Source of the DNA: CAZLPW01 sp964561495
GTDB lineage: Bacteria > Fidelibacterota > Marinisomatia > Marinisomatales > UBA1611
Direction of reading: 5' to 3'
DNA: 62,867 nucleotides
Assembly (NCBI GenBank): GCA_964561495.1
Contig: CAZLPW010000006.1
Coordinates: 1-62,867 of the forward strand
In this document: positions 35,903 through 44,753 of the stretch, in pieces
Position numbering within the stretch: position 1 is the first letter of the stretch
How the letters are laid out: the number at the start of each line of letters is the position of its first letter
The notes under the pieces: generated by a model
Database searches by the model: none
Told to the model about the DNA's origin: nothing
The model's input: the letters and a program-made list of their open reading frames with translations, nothing else
Program-made: the position numbers and the translations under genes

Positions 35903-36973
35903 ATGTCTAAAATAAAAGAAAAAATAGAACCTCTTAGCGAAAAACCATCCAAAGGAGATATCCTTTCTTTTTCAGAGATTATACTTACACTAGCAAAAAA
36001 TTTCAAAATAATTATTTTTCTACCTTCTGTTTTATGTGTTCTGCAAATTATATACGTTCAGTTTTTAGCTGCCCCAGTTTTTATTTCCCAAGCAAAAATA
36101 TTATCTTCCTCTAATAGTGGTGTTTCTCAGGCCGCTGGTATTGCTGCTCAATTTGGAATTTCAATACCGCAAATATCAGATGAACAGGAGTGGGTTTATC
36201 CAGAAATAGTGAAAAGCAGAAAAATTTCTAAACTAATGTTAAAAAGGAGGTTTGATACGAATGAATTTGGTTCTCAAAAATTATTACTACAAATTTTGAC
36301 ATACGGAAATAGGCAGCCTGAATTTGGTATCGATACTTTGATCAAGTTTGGTGTGGGAAAGATGCAATCGATGATTGAGATTAAAAAAAATGGAAATTTT
36401 TACGATCTATCTATAAAAGCCAAAGAACCAATTTTTGCGCGAGACTTAGCAACTGCGTTAATTGAAGAACTTGATGCTCATCAAAAAAAGTATAATAAAT
36501 CTAAAACCAGTGAGGCTAGATTATTTATTGAAGAAAGGATTGATGAAACTCGTAAAGAACTAGAATCAGCAGAAGAAAAGTTGAAAAACTTCAGAGATAG
36601 GAATAGGAGAATTGAAAATTCCCCATCATTGCAATTAGAGGAAACTCGCTTGGTTAGAGAGGCCTCTGTTTTAACTGGAGTATACACTACTCTCAAGCAA
36701 CAGTTAGAAACCACAAAAATAGAGGAGGTGAAAGAATCTAATTATGTTATTGTCCTAGACCCACCAGAAGCTCCATTAGATAGAGCTTATCCTAGAAAAA
36801 AAATGATGGTAATTTTTACAGGTATAATTGGTCTATTTCTGGGTGTTGCTTTTGCTTTAATTAGGGGTTATTTAGAGGATAGTAGTTTGCATGATAAAAA
36901 TATTGTCAGAAAAGCAAAAAAAATACTTTTTAATAATATTTTTGATCTTACACCAAATTTTTTGAAAAGATAG
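35903..36973 (+). CDS. Wzz-type chain-length determinant / polysaccharide co-polymerase
   Basis: 356 residues with two membrane segments (about 32-52 and 303-323) flanking a periplasmic domain. ISQAKILSSSN and SQAAGIAAQFGI follow the first segment, a coiled-coil rich in Glu/Lys/Arg fills about 195-260, and VLDPPEAPLDRAYPRKKM precedes the second, the classic Wzz/GumC proline-rich ending. No tyrosine kinase domain follows, so phosphoregulation would need a separate BY-kinase, not seen here. It partners with the SLBB export protein 20 bp upstream. Confidence 0.9.
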   Translation: MSKIKEKIEPLSEKPSKGDILSFSEIILTLAKNFKIIIFLPSVLCVLQIIYVQFLAAPVFISQAKILSSSNSGVSQAAGIAAQFGISIPQISDEQEWVYPEIVKSRKISKLMLKRRFDTNEFGSQKLLLQILTYGNRQPEFGIDTLIKFGVGKMQSMIEIKKNGNFYDLSIKAKEPIFARDLATALIEELDAHQKKYNKSKTSEARLFIEERIDETRKELESAEEKLKNFRDRNRRIENSPSLQLEETRLVREASVLTGVYTTLKQQLETTKIEEVKESNYVIVLDPPEAPLDRAYPRKKMMVIFTGIIGLFLGVAFALIRGYLEDSSLHDKNIVRKAKKILFNNIFDLTPNFLKR

Positions 36974-36985
36974 TTCAAGCAAATT

Positions 36986-37010
36986 AAATCAGAAATAGAT
37001 ACTGATTTTT
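36986..37010 (+). terminator. Possible intrinsic terminator after the export operon
   Basis: AAATCAG (36986-36992) pairs with CTGATTT (37002-37008), followed by two further T bases. It is a short stem with a nine-base loop in the 108-bp gap after the Wzz-like gene. Position is sensible; strength is low. Confidence 0.35.
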
Positions 37011-37081
37011 AATATTAACTGGTTATTACACTAAAACCTAAAATCTTAAAAATCATCTTTCAAAAAAAATAAAAACAATAT

Positions 37082-38104
37082 ATGTTGAAAGAAAATATTT
37101 TGGTTACTGGATGTGCTGGTTTTGTAGGTTTTCATCTTTGCAAATCGTTAATTGCAGATGGATATCAAGTTACTGGTTTAGATGATTTGAATGAATATTA
37201 TGATGTTAATTTGAAATATTCGAGGTTGAAAGAATTAGGGTTGCAAAAAGACCAGGTCATTAATTCTAAGAATAAAATAGAAGATTCAAAAAAATATAAA
37301 AATTTTTATTTTTCTAAAATAAATATAATGGATCGAGAATCAATTCAAGCTATTTTTAATGAATTTTCACCACGAAAGGTAGTACACCTTGCTGCTCAGG
37401 CAGGTGTTCGATATAGTATTGATAACCCTTATATATACGCGGAATCCAATTTGGTTGGATTTTTAAATATTATTGAATCATGTAGAAGAAATAAAGTAAG
37501 GGGCCTTATTTATGCATCTAGTTCATCAGTATATGGAGGTAATAAAAGTAGGTTCTATAATGCTAAAGACAGAGTAGATTCACCTATCTCGTTATATGGG
37601 GCCACTAAGAGAGCTAATGAGCTTATGGCCCATTCATATTCTCATTTATATGGTTTGAATACAACAGGCTTACGTTATTTTACTGTTTATGGACCTTGGG
37701 GGCGACCTGATATGGCTTGTTATATTTTCACAAAAAAGATTTTAGCTGAAGAATCTATACCTGTATTTAATAATGGAAAAATGGCTAGGGATTTTACCTA
37801 TATCGATGATGTAATATCTGGCACAAGATCTGCTATTGAAAAAAACTATAAATGTGAGATTTTCAATTTAGGGAACAATAAAAGCGAAAATTTGATGAAT
37901 TTTATTTCAACTATAGAAAAACAGTTAAGAAAAAAAGCTAAAATTAAATTTTTGCCAATGCAACCAGGAGATATAGCTGAAACTTATGCTGATATAGAAA
38001 AATCTACTGAGATGTTAAATTTTAAACCTGCTGTAAATATTGAGATTGGGATCAAAAATTTTATTAAATGGTATTTATCATATCACTACCAAATCAAGCA
38101 ATAA
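37082..38104 (+). CDS. UDP-glucuronate 4-epimerase-like NAD-dependent epimerase
   Basis: 340 residues of the extended SDR family. LVTGCAGFVGFHLC binds NAD, and GLDDLNEYYDVNLKYSRL is the segment typical of UDP-glucuronate 4-epimerases of capsule clusters (LpsL/Cap1J group). HLAAQAGVRYSIDNP, Tyr172/Lys176 in SLYGATKRANEL, and TVYGPWGRPDMA agree. It would give UDP-galacturonate. UDP-glucuronate is also the substrate of the Uxs at 17.7 kb. No obvious operon partner upstream; a 188-bp gap follows. Confidence 0.88.
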   Translation: MLKENILVTGCAGFVGFHLCKSLIADGYQVTGLDDLNEYYDVNLKYSRLKELGLQKDQVINSKNKIEDSKKYKNFYFSKINIMDRESIQAIFNEFSPRKVVHLAAQAGVRYSIDNPYIYAESNLVGFLNIIESCRRNKVRGLIYASSSSVYGGNKSRFYNAKDRVDSPISLYGATKRANELMAHSYSHLYGLNTTGLRYFTVYGPWGRPDMACYIFTKKILAEESIPVFNNGKMARDFTYIDDVISGTRSAIEKNYKCEIFNLGNNKSENLMNFISTIEKQLRKKAKIKFLPMQPGDIAETYADIEKSTEMLNFKPAVNIEIGIKNFIKWYLSYHYQIKQ

Positions 38105-38292
38105 AACCTAGAAAATTTTTAGAGAATATGCTTTAAAGTGAATCTAAAAATAATTAATATCAAGTAAGTTTCTTGTTCAATTAAATCATCTTTATTTTGG
38201 CGTAAATAAAATTGTAATTTCGGGCTAAATAACCTTTTCAAATACCTATATAGTTCTATATTCAAAAAAATAATTTTCAAGGATTGAAAAAT
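38105..38292. other. 188-bp AT-rich intergenic region
   Basis: No ORF, RNA gene, GGTAGTT repeat or convincing hairpin is seen. It probably holds the promoter for the small membrane protein and phosphonate genes downstream. AAGGA at 38279-38283 is a good SD nine bases before ATG 38293. Confidence 0.4.
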
Positions 38293-38481
38293 ATGATAAG
38301 ATTAATATTTTTTTTATTTATATTGGTTCCATCAAGCAGTTTATTTGCTTATTTAGACCCAGGCTCATTTAGTTATTTTTTACAAATTATAGTGATGGTT
38401 TTTGTAGGTGGTATTGTAGCAGTAAAAAATTTTTGGCATAATATAACAAGTTTCTTTAAAAGTATATTTAAAAAAAAATAA
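38293..38481 (+). CDS. Small membrane protein with YLDPG motif
   Basis: 62 residues from ATG 38293, chosen because AAGGA lies at an ideal distance; the TTG at 38284 abuts that SD. A signal-like stretch (IRLIFFLFILVPSSSLFA) is followed by YLDPGSFSYFLQ, one transmembrane segment (IVMVFVGGIVAV), an aromatic amphipathic part (NFWHNITSFF) and a lysine-rich end. Small proteins with a YLDPG-x-S-x-x-x-Q pattern recur near polysaccharide and sulfatase-like genes in many bacteria, from memory, with no role I know. It precedes the phosphonate genes by 4 bp. Confidence 0.8.
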   Translation: MIRLIFFLFILVPSSSLFAYLDPGSFSYFLQIIVMVFVGGIVAVKNFWHNITSFFKSIFKKK

Positions 38482-38485
38482 TCTA

Positions 38486-39793
38486 GTGAAGAAGAAAATT
38501 GTATATGTTGGGATGAGTGCTGACCTCATTCATCATGGGCATTTAAATATAATAAATAAAGCTAGTCAGCTAGGATATGTAATTATTGGTTTACTTACTG
38601 ATGAGGCAATTGCTAGTTATAAGCGTTTGCCGCTTATACCCTTTAAAGAAAGGAAAGTTATCCTTTCAAGCATTAAAGGTGTAGACGAAGTTCGTGAGCA
38701 GAATACTCTTGATTATGTACCTAACCTACGCATTATTAAACCCAATTATGTTGTTCATGGTACAGATTGGAGAACTGGAGTGCAAAAAGAAACTCGTCAA
38801 AGAGTTATTGAGACCTTAAGGGAGTGGGATGGGGAATTAATTGAGCCAGATTATACGCAAGGGATCTCCTCTACAGTTTTAAATACTGCAATTAAAAGTA
38901 GGGGTATAACTCCAGCAAGAAGATTAGAATCATTGAAAAGATTAATAGATGCAAAGCCATTATTGAATTTTATGGAAACTCACAATGGTTTATCTGGTCT
39001 AGTTGTTGAAAAAACATCTGTTCAAAAAGGGAATCAAAAAAAAGAATTTGATGGATTTTGGCTAAGTAGCCTTACCCTTTCTACCTCTAAAGGTAAACCA
39101 GATACAGAGTTAGTTGACTTTTCTTCTCGATTCAGCATAGTTGAAGAAATTTTAGAGGTTTCTACAAAACCTATGATTGTTGATGGCGATTCAGGTGGGA
39201 AAACTGAGCATTTCCAATTTACAGTTAGGACACTTGAGCGATTGGGTGTATCTGCTATTATAATTGAAGACAAAATTGGCGATAAAAGAAATTCATTATT
39301 TGGAACTGATGTAGTTCAGCATCAAGATTCGATTGAAAACTTTTGTGAGAAAATAAAAGAGGGCAAACGCGCACTTGTGACTGATGATTTTATGATTATT
39401 GCCCGAATAGAAAGTTTAATTCTTGAGAAGGGGATGGATGATGCTATTACCAGAGCACATTCTTATATTAAAGCAGGTGCCGATGGAATTATGATCCATA
39501 GCAAAGAAAAAAGTGGGGACGAAATAATTAAATTTTGTAATGAATATAAACTATTTAAAAGAAAAGTTCCTCTTGTAGTCGTTCCTTCCACTTTTTCACA
39601 TATAACAGAGACTGAATTTAAGGAGCTCGGGGTAAACATAGTGATATATGGGAATCATTTAATTCGAAGTGCATACCCTGCAACGGTTGAGGTTGCAAAA
39701 TCGATATTGAAAGAAGAATCTTGTTCAAAAGCATCTGACGAGCATTGTATGCCTATAAAAGAAATACTAACACTTATTCCTGAAAAATATTAG
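38486..39793 (+). CDS. aepX: Cytidylyltransferase-phosphoenolpyruvate mutase fusion
   Basis: 435 residues from GTG. Residues 1-130 are a TagD-like nucleotidyltransferase: IHHGHLNII (HxGH), KRLPLIPFKER, and the ending GISST. Residues about 150-435 are PEP mutase, forming the C-P bond of phosphonopyruvate: VEKTS, DGDSGGKTEHF, IEDKIGDKRNS (the EDK-x-x-x-K-x-NS active-site loop) and ADGIMIHSKEK. The fused cytidylyltransferase suggests a phosphonate activated as a CMP ester for transfer to a glycan or lipid. It overlaps the next gene by one base, heading a three-gene phosphonate set. Confidence 0.93.
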   Translation: MKKKIVYVGMSADLIHHGHLNIINKASQLGYVIIGLLTDEAIASYKRLPLIPFKERKVILSSIKGVDEVREQNTLDYVPNLRIIKPNYVVHGTDWRTGVQKETRQRVIETLREWDGELIEPDYTQGISSTVLNTAIKSRGITPARRLESLKRLIDAKPLLNFMETHNGLSGLVVEKTSVQKGNQKKEFDGFWLSSLTLSTSKGKPDTELVDFSSRFSIVEEILEVSTKPMIVDGDSGGKTEHFQFTVRTLERLGVSAIIIEDKIGDKRNSLFGTDVVQHQDSIENFCEKIKEGKRALVTDDFMIIARIESLILEKGMDDAITRAHSYIKAGADGIMIHSKEKSGDEIIKFCNEYKLFKRKVPLVVVPSTFSHITETEFKELGVNIVIYGNHLIRSAYPATVEVAKSILKEESCSKASDEHCMPIKEILTLIPEKY

Positions 39794-40932
39794 TGAGTAT
39801 TAGCCCAGAAAATTTTTATAATGTCTTACAAAAAGAAGGTGTAATATTCTATACTGGAGTACCCGACTCTTTGTTAAAGCCTTTCTGTTTTTATGTTAAT
39901 GATAATGTTCCAGAAGAAAGACATTTAATTGCAGCAAATGAAGGGAATGCAATTGCAGTAGCAGCGGGTTATAATTTAGGTACTGGTAAAATACCGCTTG
40001 TCTATATGCAAAACTCTGGTTTAGGGAATGCTGTAAATCCGTTATTATCTTTGTGCGATCCTGATGTTTATTCAATCCCTATGATTTTACTGATTGGATG
40101 GAGAGGCTGTCCAGGTATTCCTGATGAGCCTCAGCATATTAAACAGGGTAAAATTCAAATTGCATTATTAGAAACGATGGGGATACCCCATTGCACTATT
40201 TCAAATGACGATGATCAATTTGAAGAAAAATTAAAAAATGGAGTGAACACTGCCCATACTAATAAAATGCCATATGCAATTTTAGTTAAAAAAGGTTCAT
40301 TTAATGAATATAGCCCTCGCTCGGTCAATAAAAATATAAGCTCATTATTTCGAGAGGAAGCACTTGAAATAATTTTATCAAGATTGCCAAGTGATACGAT
40401 AATAATCTCAACCACAGGCAAAACCTCAAGAGAAGTTTTTGAAATTAGACAAAGAAATAATTCTGATCATGATTCTGATTTCCTAACAGTTGGTTCAATG
40501 GGACATTGTTCCTCAATTGCATTGGGAATTGCAATTTCAAGGCCAAGTTTAAAAATAATTTGTATAGATGGTGACGGGTCCCTTATTATGCATATGGGTG
40601 GGCTTTCTACAATAGGGAAAATTAAACCAAAAAACTTTTTTCACATTCTGATGAATAATGAGGTACATGAATCTGTTGGTGGCCAGAGTACTGCATCAAA
40701 AAATATAGATATGCAGGCTTTAGCAAAAGCGAATGGTTATGAAAAGTTATTTTTTGCTGAAGATACTAACAGTCTTAAAAACCAATTTAATAATTTAATT
40801 TTACAGAATGGGCCAAGTTTTTTAGAGATTAAGGTTGAGCCTGGTTCTCGAGATGACCTTGGTCGGCCTTCTCTGAGCCCTGCTGAGAACAAAGAGCTTT
40901 TTGTTCGTTCTTTAAGGAAAGAGAATCCTTGA
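39793..40932 (+). CDS. aepY: Phosphonopyruvate decarboxylase
   Basis: 379 residues from GTG overlapping the previous TAG. It is a TPP enzyme that pulls the unfavourable mutase reaction forward by making phosphonoacetaldehyde. The N-terminal Pyr domain has FYTGVPDSLLKPF, ANEGNAIAVAAGY (catalytic Glu) and YMQNSGLGNAVNPL. The C-terminal PP domain has SMGHCSSIALGIA, GDGSLIMHMGG and NNEVHESVGGQ (the GDG-to-NN thiamine motif). The length fits the family. The stop overlaps the next start by TTGA. Confidence 0.94.
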   Translation: MSISPENFYNVLQKEGVIFYTGVPDSLLKPFCFYVNDNVPEERHLIAANEGNAIAVAAGYNLGTGKIPLVYMQNSGLGNAVNPLLSLCDPDVYSIPMILLIGWRGCPGIPDEPQHIKQGKIQIALLETMGIPHCTISNDDDQFEEKLKNGVNTAHTNKMPYAILVKKGSFNEYSPRSVNKNISSLFREEALEIILSRLPSDTIIISTTGKTSREVFEIRQRNNSDHDSDFLTVGSMGHCSSIALGIAISRPSLKIICIDGDGSLIMHMGGLSTIGKIKPKNFFHILMNNEVHESVGGQSTASKNIDMQALAKANGYEKLFFAEDTNSLKNQFNNLILQNGPSFLEIKVEPGSRDDLGRPSLSPAENKELFVRSLRKENP

Positions 40933-42035
40933 ACTATATTTATAACCCAGTAGAGGTTGTAGTAGGGAGTGGCTCTATAATTGAAGTTTCAAAAGCAATT
41001 AATTCAAGAAAATATATCGTTGTTAGTAGTAAAGGGTATAGTTCAAGAGGTTGGAATAAATATTTTCCAGATGCTGAGTTTATTATTGATAATATCAGTC
41101 CAAATCCAACCATAACTCAGTTGTTTGAGAATATTAAACTTTTAAGAAAAAAAAGCTTTGATATTATTGTCGCTATTGGTGGTGGAAGCGTTATTGATAT
41201 TTCAAAAGGATTAAGTGTTCTTAAAATTGATAATAAAAGCAGTCTTATAGACTGTTTAAATGGTTCTATGTCTGTATCAAGAAAAGAACATGATTTGATT
41301 GCGATACCAACTACTTCAGGCACAGGTGCAGAGGTTACACCTTTTGCAACTATATGGGATGATCAAAATAAAAGAAAGCTATCGTTACAGTCAAAATTTT
41401 TGTTCCCAAATCATGCAATTATTGATGGAGGTCTTTCATCATCTCTTGGGTTTAGGATGACTGCTATATCGGGTTTAGACGCGTTGTCACATTCTTTTGA
41501 ATCACTTTGGAATAAAAACTCCACTCCATATTCAAAGTCTATTGCATTTCATGCTATAGAAATTATACTTCAAACTCTGCCAGATGTTTTGGATAACCCA
41601 AATAGTTTAGAAAAAAGAACCAGAATGGCATGGGCTAGTATGTTAGCGGGGCTATGTATATCTCAAACTAAAACAGCAATAGCTCATTCGATGTCTTATC
41701 CCTTGACTAGCCATTTAGGTGTGCCTCATGGTTTAGCTTCGGGCATATTTCTTCGCCAAATCTTGCATTATAATAAAGCAAATGATAATACCGGAAGCGT
41801 TGATGAGATTTATAGCAAACTTTCAGATGAAGTTAATTTAGAAGAGAAGCTGAAATCATTGTATCGAAAATTGAATCAAAAAAACCTTTTTGAATCTATA
41901 AAATCAAGTCAATCAAAAGTTTACTCATTAGCGCCTGAAATGAATAACCCAACACGATCTGTTAACAATATAGTAAAAGTTTCTCCTGAGGGTATTAAAA
42001 ATATTTTAGATAATTTTTTCAATGAATATTGTTAG
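40929..42035 (+). CDS. Iron-type alcohol dehydrogenase, phosphonoacetaldehyde reductase-like
   Basis: 368 residues from TTG, which overlaps the previous TGA (TTGA). Fe-ADH features: AIGGGSVIDISKGL for NAD binding, PTTSGTGAEVTPFA, and metal ligands in SGLDALSHSFES and GVPHGLASGI. Directly after mutase and decarboxylase it most likely reduces phosphonoacetaldehyde to 2-hydroxyethylphosphonate, as PhpC-type enzymes do. There is no AEP transaminase in the set, so the hydroxy compound is favoured over 2-aminoethylphosphonate. Substrate is inferred from context. Confidence 0.85.
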   Translation: MNYIYNPVEVVVGSGSIIEVSKAINSRKYIVVSSKGYSSRGWNKYFPDAEFIIDNISPNPTITQLFENIKLLRKKSFDIIVAIGGGSVIDISKGLSVLKIDNKSSLIDCLNGSMSVSRKEHDLIAIPTTSGTGAEVTPFATIWDDQNKRKLSLQSKFLFPNHAIIDGGLSSSLGFRMTAISGLDALSHSFESLWNKNSTPYSKSIAFHAIEIILQTLPDVLDNPNSLEKRTRMAWASMLAGLCISQTKTAIAHSMSYPLTSHLGVPHGLASGIFLRQILHYNKANDNTGSVDEIYSKLSDEVNLEEKLKSLYRKLNQKNLFESIKSSQSKVYSLAPEMNNPTRSVNNIVKVSPEGIKNILDNFFNEYC

Positions 42036-42038
42036 TTT

Positions 42039-43157
42039 ATGTCTTTAATCAGAGAGATTACGGATATTCGAATGTTTTTTAAGCTTGCCAAAGATAATTC
42101 GGATATAACATTTTATTCGGAGAGTGGTATCTATTATCAAAATTTTAGAGGCACTATTAAAGAAATAATAGCAGGATCAGATTTGTATATTTATTATATA
42201 ACATCAGACATCAAGGATCCTATTTTTGATTTTAAACACGAGCGTCTAACTTCATTTTATATTAATAGACTTATATCCTTTTTTTTTCCATTTATTAATA
42301 CAAAAACCTTGATAATGACTATGGCAGATTTAGATCAATACCATATTAAAAGATCTATAAATAAAGTCAATCATATTTATATGTTCCATGCTATAAATAG
42401 TGTCCACATGCAATACAACCAAAAAGCTTTTGACTCATATGATACAATATTTTGCGTTGGTCCGCATCACATAAATGAAATTAGAGAAACCGAAAAACTA
42501 TATAATCTTCCCAAAAAAAAATTAGTTGAAGTTGGATATAGTCTCCTTGAAGATATTGAAAAAAAATATGATGATTCCTTAATCGCTAAGAATAAAATTT
42601 TAATTGCTCCATCTTGGAATTCTGGAAACATTTTAGAATCTTGTATTGACGAAATTTTGGAAAAGCTTATTCCATCTAGCTATCAGGTTGTTGTGCGTCC
42701 CCATCCGGAATTTTTAAGGAGAAGTAAAGATAAAGTCATTGAATTACAAAAACAGTATGTTAATTATGGAAATATTAAAATAGAAACAGAATTGACTAAT
42801 TCAAAAAATATATTAGAATCGGCGATCTTGATAACTGATTGGTCTGGAATTGCCATCGAATTTCTATGGGGTATGTTGAAACCTGTAATATACATCAATA
42901 CAGAAAAAAAAATTCATAATAGTGAATATAAGAAAATCAATTTAGAACCAATTGAAGATTCAATTCGTTATTCCAGTGGCATTACATTGGAAATGTCTGA
43001 GATTGCAAAGATTGAGGAAAAAATAAATATGTCTTTTGAGGATATAAATCGGATTCGTGAAAAACTTATATTTGATCGCCAAAAAAACATTTTTAATTGG
43101 GGAAATTCCTCTAAAATTGCATCAGATTATATTATTGAATACTGTAAAGAAAGCTGA
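42039..43157 (+). CDS. CDP-glycerol glycerophosphotransferase (TagF/TagB)-like transferase
   Basis: 372 residues. The C-terminal half has the GT-B-like signature of teichoic-acid polymerases: LIAPSWNSG, VVRPHPEFL and ITDWSGIAIEFLWGM. The N-terminal half has MFHAINSVHMQYNQ and FCVGPHHINEI. TagF enzymes use CDP-activated alcohols. Next to a CMP-phosphonate activating fusion this one could move hydroxyethylphosphonate from its CMP ester onto a sugar. That is inference; glycerol-phosphate transfer is the alternative, but no tagD for glycerol is present. It starts 3 bp after the dehydrogenase. Confidence 0.8.
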   Translation: MSLIREITDIRMFFKLAKDNSDITFYSESGIYYQNFRGTIKEIIAGSDLYIYYITSDIKDPIFDFKHERLTSFYINRLISFFFPFINTKTLIMTMADLDQYHIKRSINKVNHIYMFHAINSVHMQYNQKAFDSYDTIFCVGPHHINEIRETEKLYNLPKKKLVEVGYSLLEDIEKKYDDSLIAKNKILIAPSWNSGNILESCIDEILEKLIPSSYQVVVRPHPEFLRRSKDKVIELQKQYVNYGNIKIETELTNSKNILESAILITDWSGIAIEFLWGMLKPVIYINTEKKIHNSEYKKINLEPIEDSIRYSSGITLEMSEIAKIEEKINMSFEDINRIREKLIFDRQKNIFNWGNSSKIASDYIIEYCKES

Positions 43158-43166
43158 TAATAAAAA

Positions 43167-44744
43167 TTGAATCTAAAAACTTATCCATACCATCCCTATT
43201 TTGTAGTTTTTTTTCAGGTCCTTTCAATTGCATCAATAAATATAAATGAGATTAGCTTCACTGTTTTATTTTACGTCTTCTCTTTTTTTTTAATATCGGT
43301 TCCAATTTTATTGTTTGTAAGCAATTTAATTATTGAAGCAAGAATTTCTGCTATAATTATTTCAATAAGTACTTTTTTTTTCTTTTCCTATGGTAGAGTT
43401 CTTGATTATTTTATAAAAAATCCTGTTGAAATAATTGATTTAGCAAGAAATAAGTTTTTTTTACCAATCTTTTTATTTTGCTTGATAATTACTTGGTTTT
43501 TAATAATAAAAAGTTATTTCATTAAAAATTATGCTGATTCAATAACTACATACGCGAATCAATTTTCAATTGGTCTTGTATTTATTGCTATTTTTACAAC
43601 CTGCCTAAATTATGACTGGACTCTTCTATTTTCTCAAAAAAATCAAGATGAAAAGAGTGAAATTTATGTTGATATGCAAACATTAGATAAATTGAATTAT
43701 CAGGGGATTTCACCAAAACCAAATATTTATTTTCTAATTTTTGATAGTTATCCGAGTTCAAATGTGTTAAATAATTACTATGCATTTAATGATAGTAATT
43801 TAGTTAATGATCTTAAAATACGTGGGTTTGATGTAAACCAGAATGCAAGAAGTAATTACTGTTTTACTGGTGGTTCCATCGGCTCTACATTGAGCATGCG
43901 GTATTTACATCTAGATAATGAATTTAAATCTTCTTACAACCAAGATAGTTATATTGATAGATTTTATGAAAATAATTATGTAATAAACAGATTGAAATCA
44001 GATGGCTATGATATAATTACGAATCTTTCTAAAAAATATAATAACAATAAAATAAAAAAGTCATTATTTTCTGATGATTTTATACAGTTAGTCATTCATC
44101 TTTCTATGTTTAGAATAATTGAAAAAGATTTAGTTGTTAATCAGCTCAGGAATGATATTCAATCCAAACTCAAGTTTCTTAAAAGTTTTATTCCAAATAA
44201 TCAACCAGTTTTTATTAATATCCATATAATGGTTCCTCATTCACCATTTGTTTTTAGGTATGATGGCTCTAGACCTAAATATTTTGAAAGTGCTTTTGGT
44301 AAATTTGAAGATAAAGCTAAGTTTATTGAACAGGTAAGGTTCGCGGGTAGAGAAATAATAAAAATTGTTGACAACATAAAATTTAATGACCCTGATGCAA
44401 TAATAATTGTCCAAGCTGACCATGGTTACGGAGGTGAGGATGATATGAAATATCTTAACAGAAACTCAATTGCGGCTATCGAAAATAAACGTGATCAAGT
44501 GCCGCCTTCAGATTATCTCGATCAAAGGTTTGGTATACTAAGTGCAATTTATTCTCCTATTGATCTTGGTATTAAAAAAAATTCTACACCTGTTAACCTA
44601 TTTAGATTTATTTTTAATAAGCTGTATGAAGAAAATAATGAATATTTGCCTGACAATTCATATTTCGCATTGATAAAACAACCATATAAATTTCACAACA
44701 TTACTGATAGCTTAAACAATATTAGTAGGCAATTAGCTGATTGA
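43167..44744 (+). CDS. Membrane protein with sulfatase-like (alkaline phosphatase superfamily) domain
   Basis: 525 residues from TTG, the only start available (TAA lies two codons upstream). Several transmembrane segments occupy about residues 10-150. The extracytoplasmic domain has NIYFLIFDSYPSSN (metal-binding Asp), NYCFTGGSIGSTLSM in the usual nucleophile region, MVPHSPFVFRYDG, and IIVQADHGYGG (Asp-His metal ligands). The layout recalls LtaS and phosphoethanolamine transferases, so a phospho- or phosphono-transferase outside the membrane is possible, as is a hydrolase. It follows the TagF-like gene and ends 9 bp before legB. Confidence 0.78.
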   Translation: MNLKTYPYHPYFVVFFQVLSIASININEISFTVLFYVFSFFLISVPILLFVSNLIIEARISAIIISISTFFFFSYGRVLDYFIKNPVEIIDLARNKFFLPIFLFCLIITWFLIIKSYFIKNYADSITTYANQFSIGLVFIAIFTTCLNYDWTLLFSQKNQDEKSEIYVDMQTLDKLNYQGISPKPNIYFLIFDSYPSSNVLNNYYAFNDSNLVNDLKIRGFDVNQNARSNYCFTGGSIGSTLSMRYLHLDNEFKSSYNQDSYIDRFYENNYVINRLKSDGYDIITNLSKKYNNNKIKKSLFSDDFIQLVIHLSMFRIIEKDLVVNQLRNDIQSKLKFLKSFIPNNQPVFINIHIMVPHSPFVFRYDGSRPKYFESAFGKFEDKAKFIEQVRFAGREIIKIVDNIKFNDPDAIIIVQADHGYGGEDDMKYLNRNSIAAIENKRDQVPPSDYLDQRFGILSAIYSPIDLGIKKNSTPVNLFRFIFNKLYEENNEYLPDNSYFALIKQPYKFHNITDSLNNISRQLAD

Positions 44745-44753
44745 AAGATAAAA

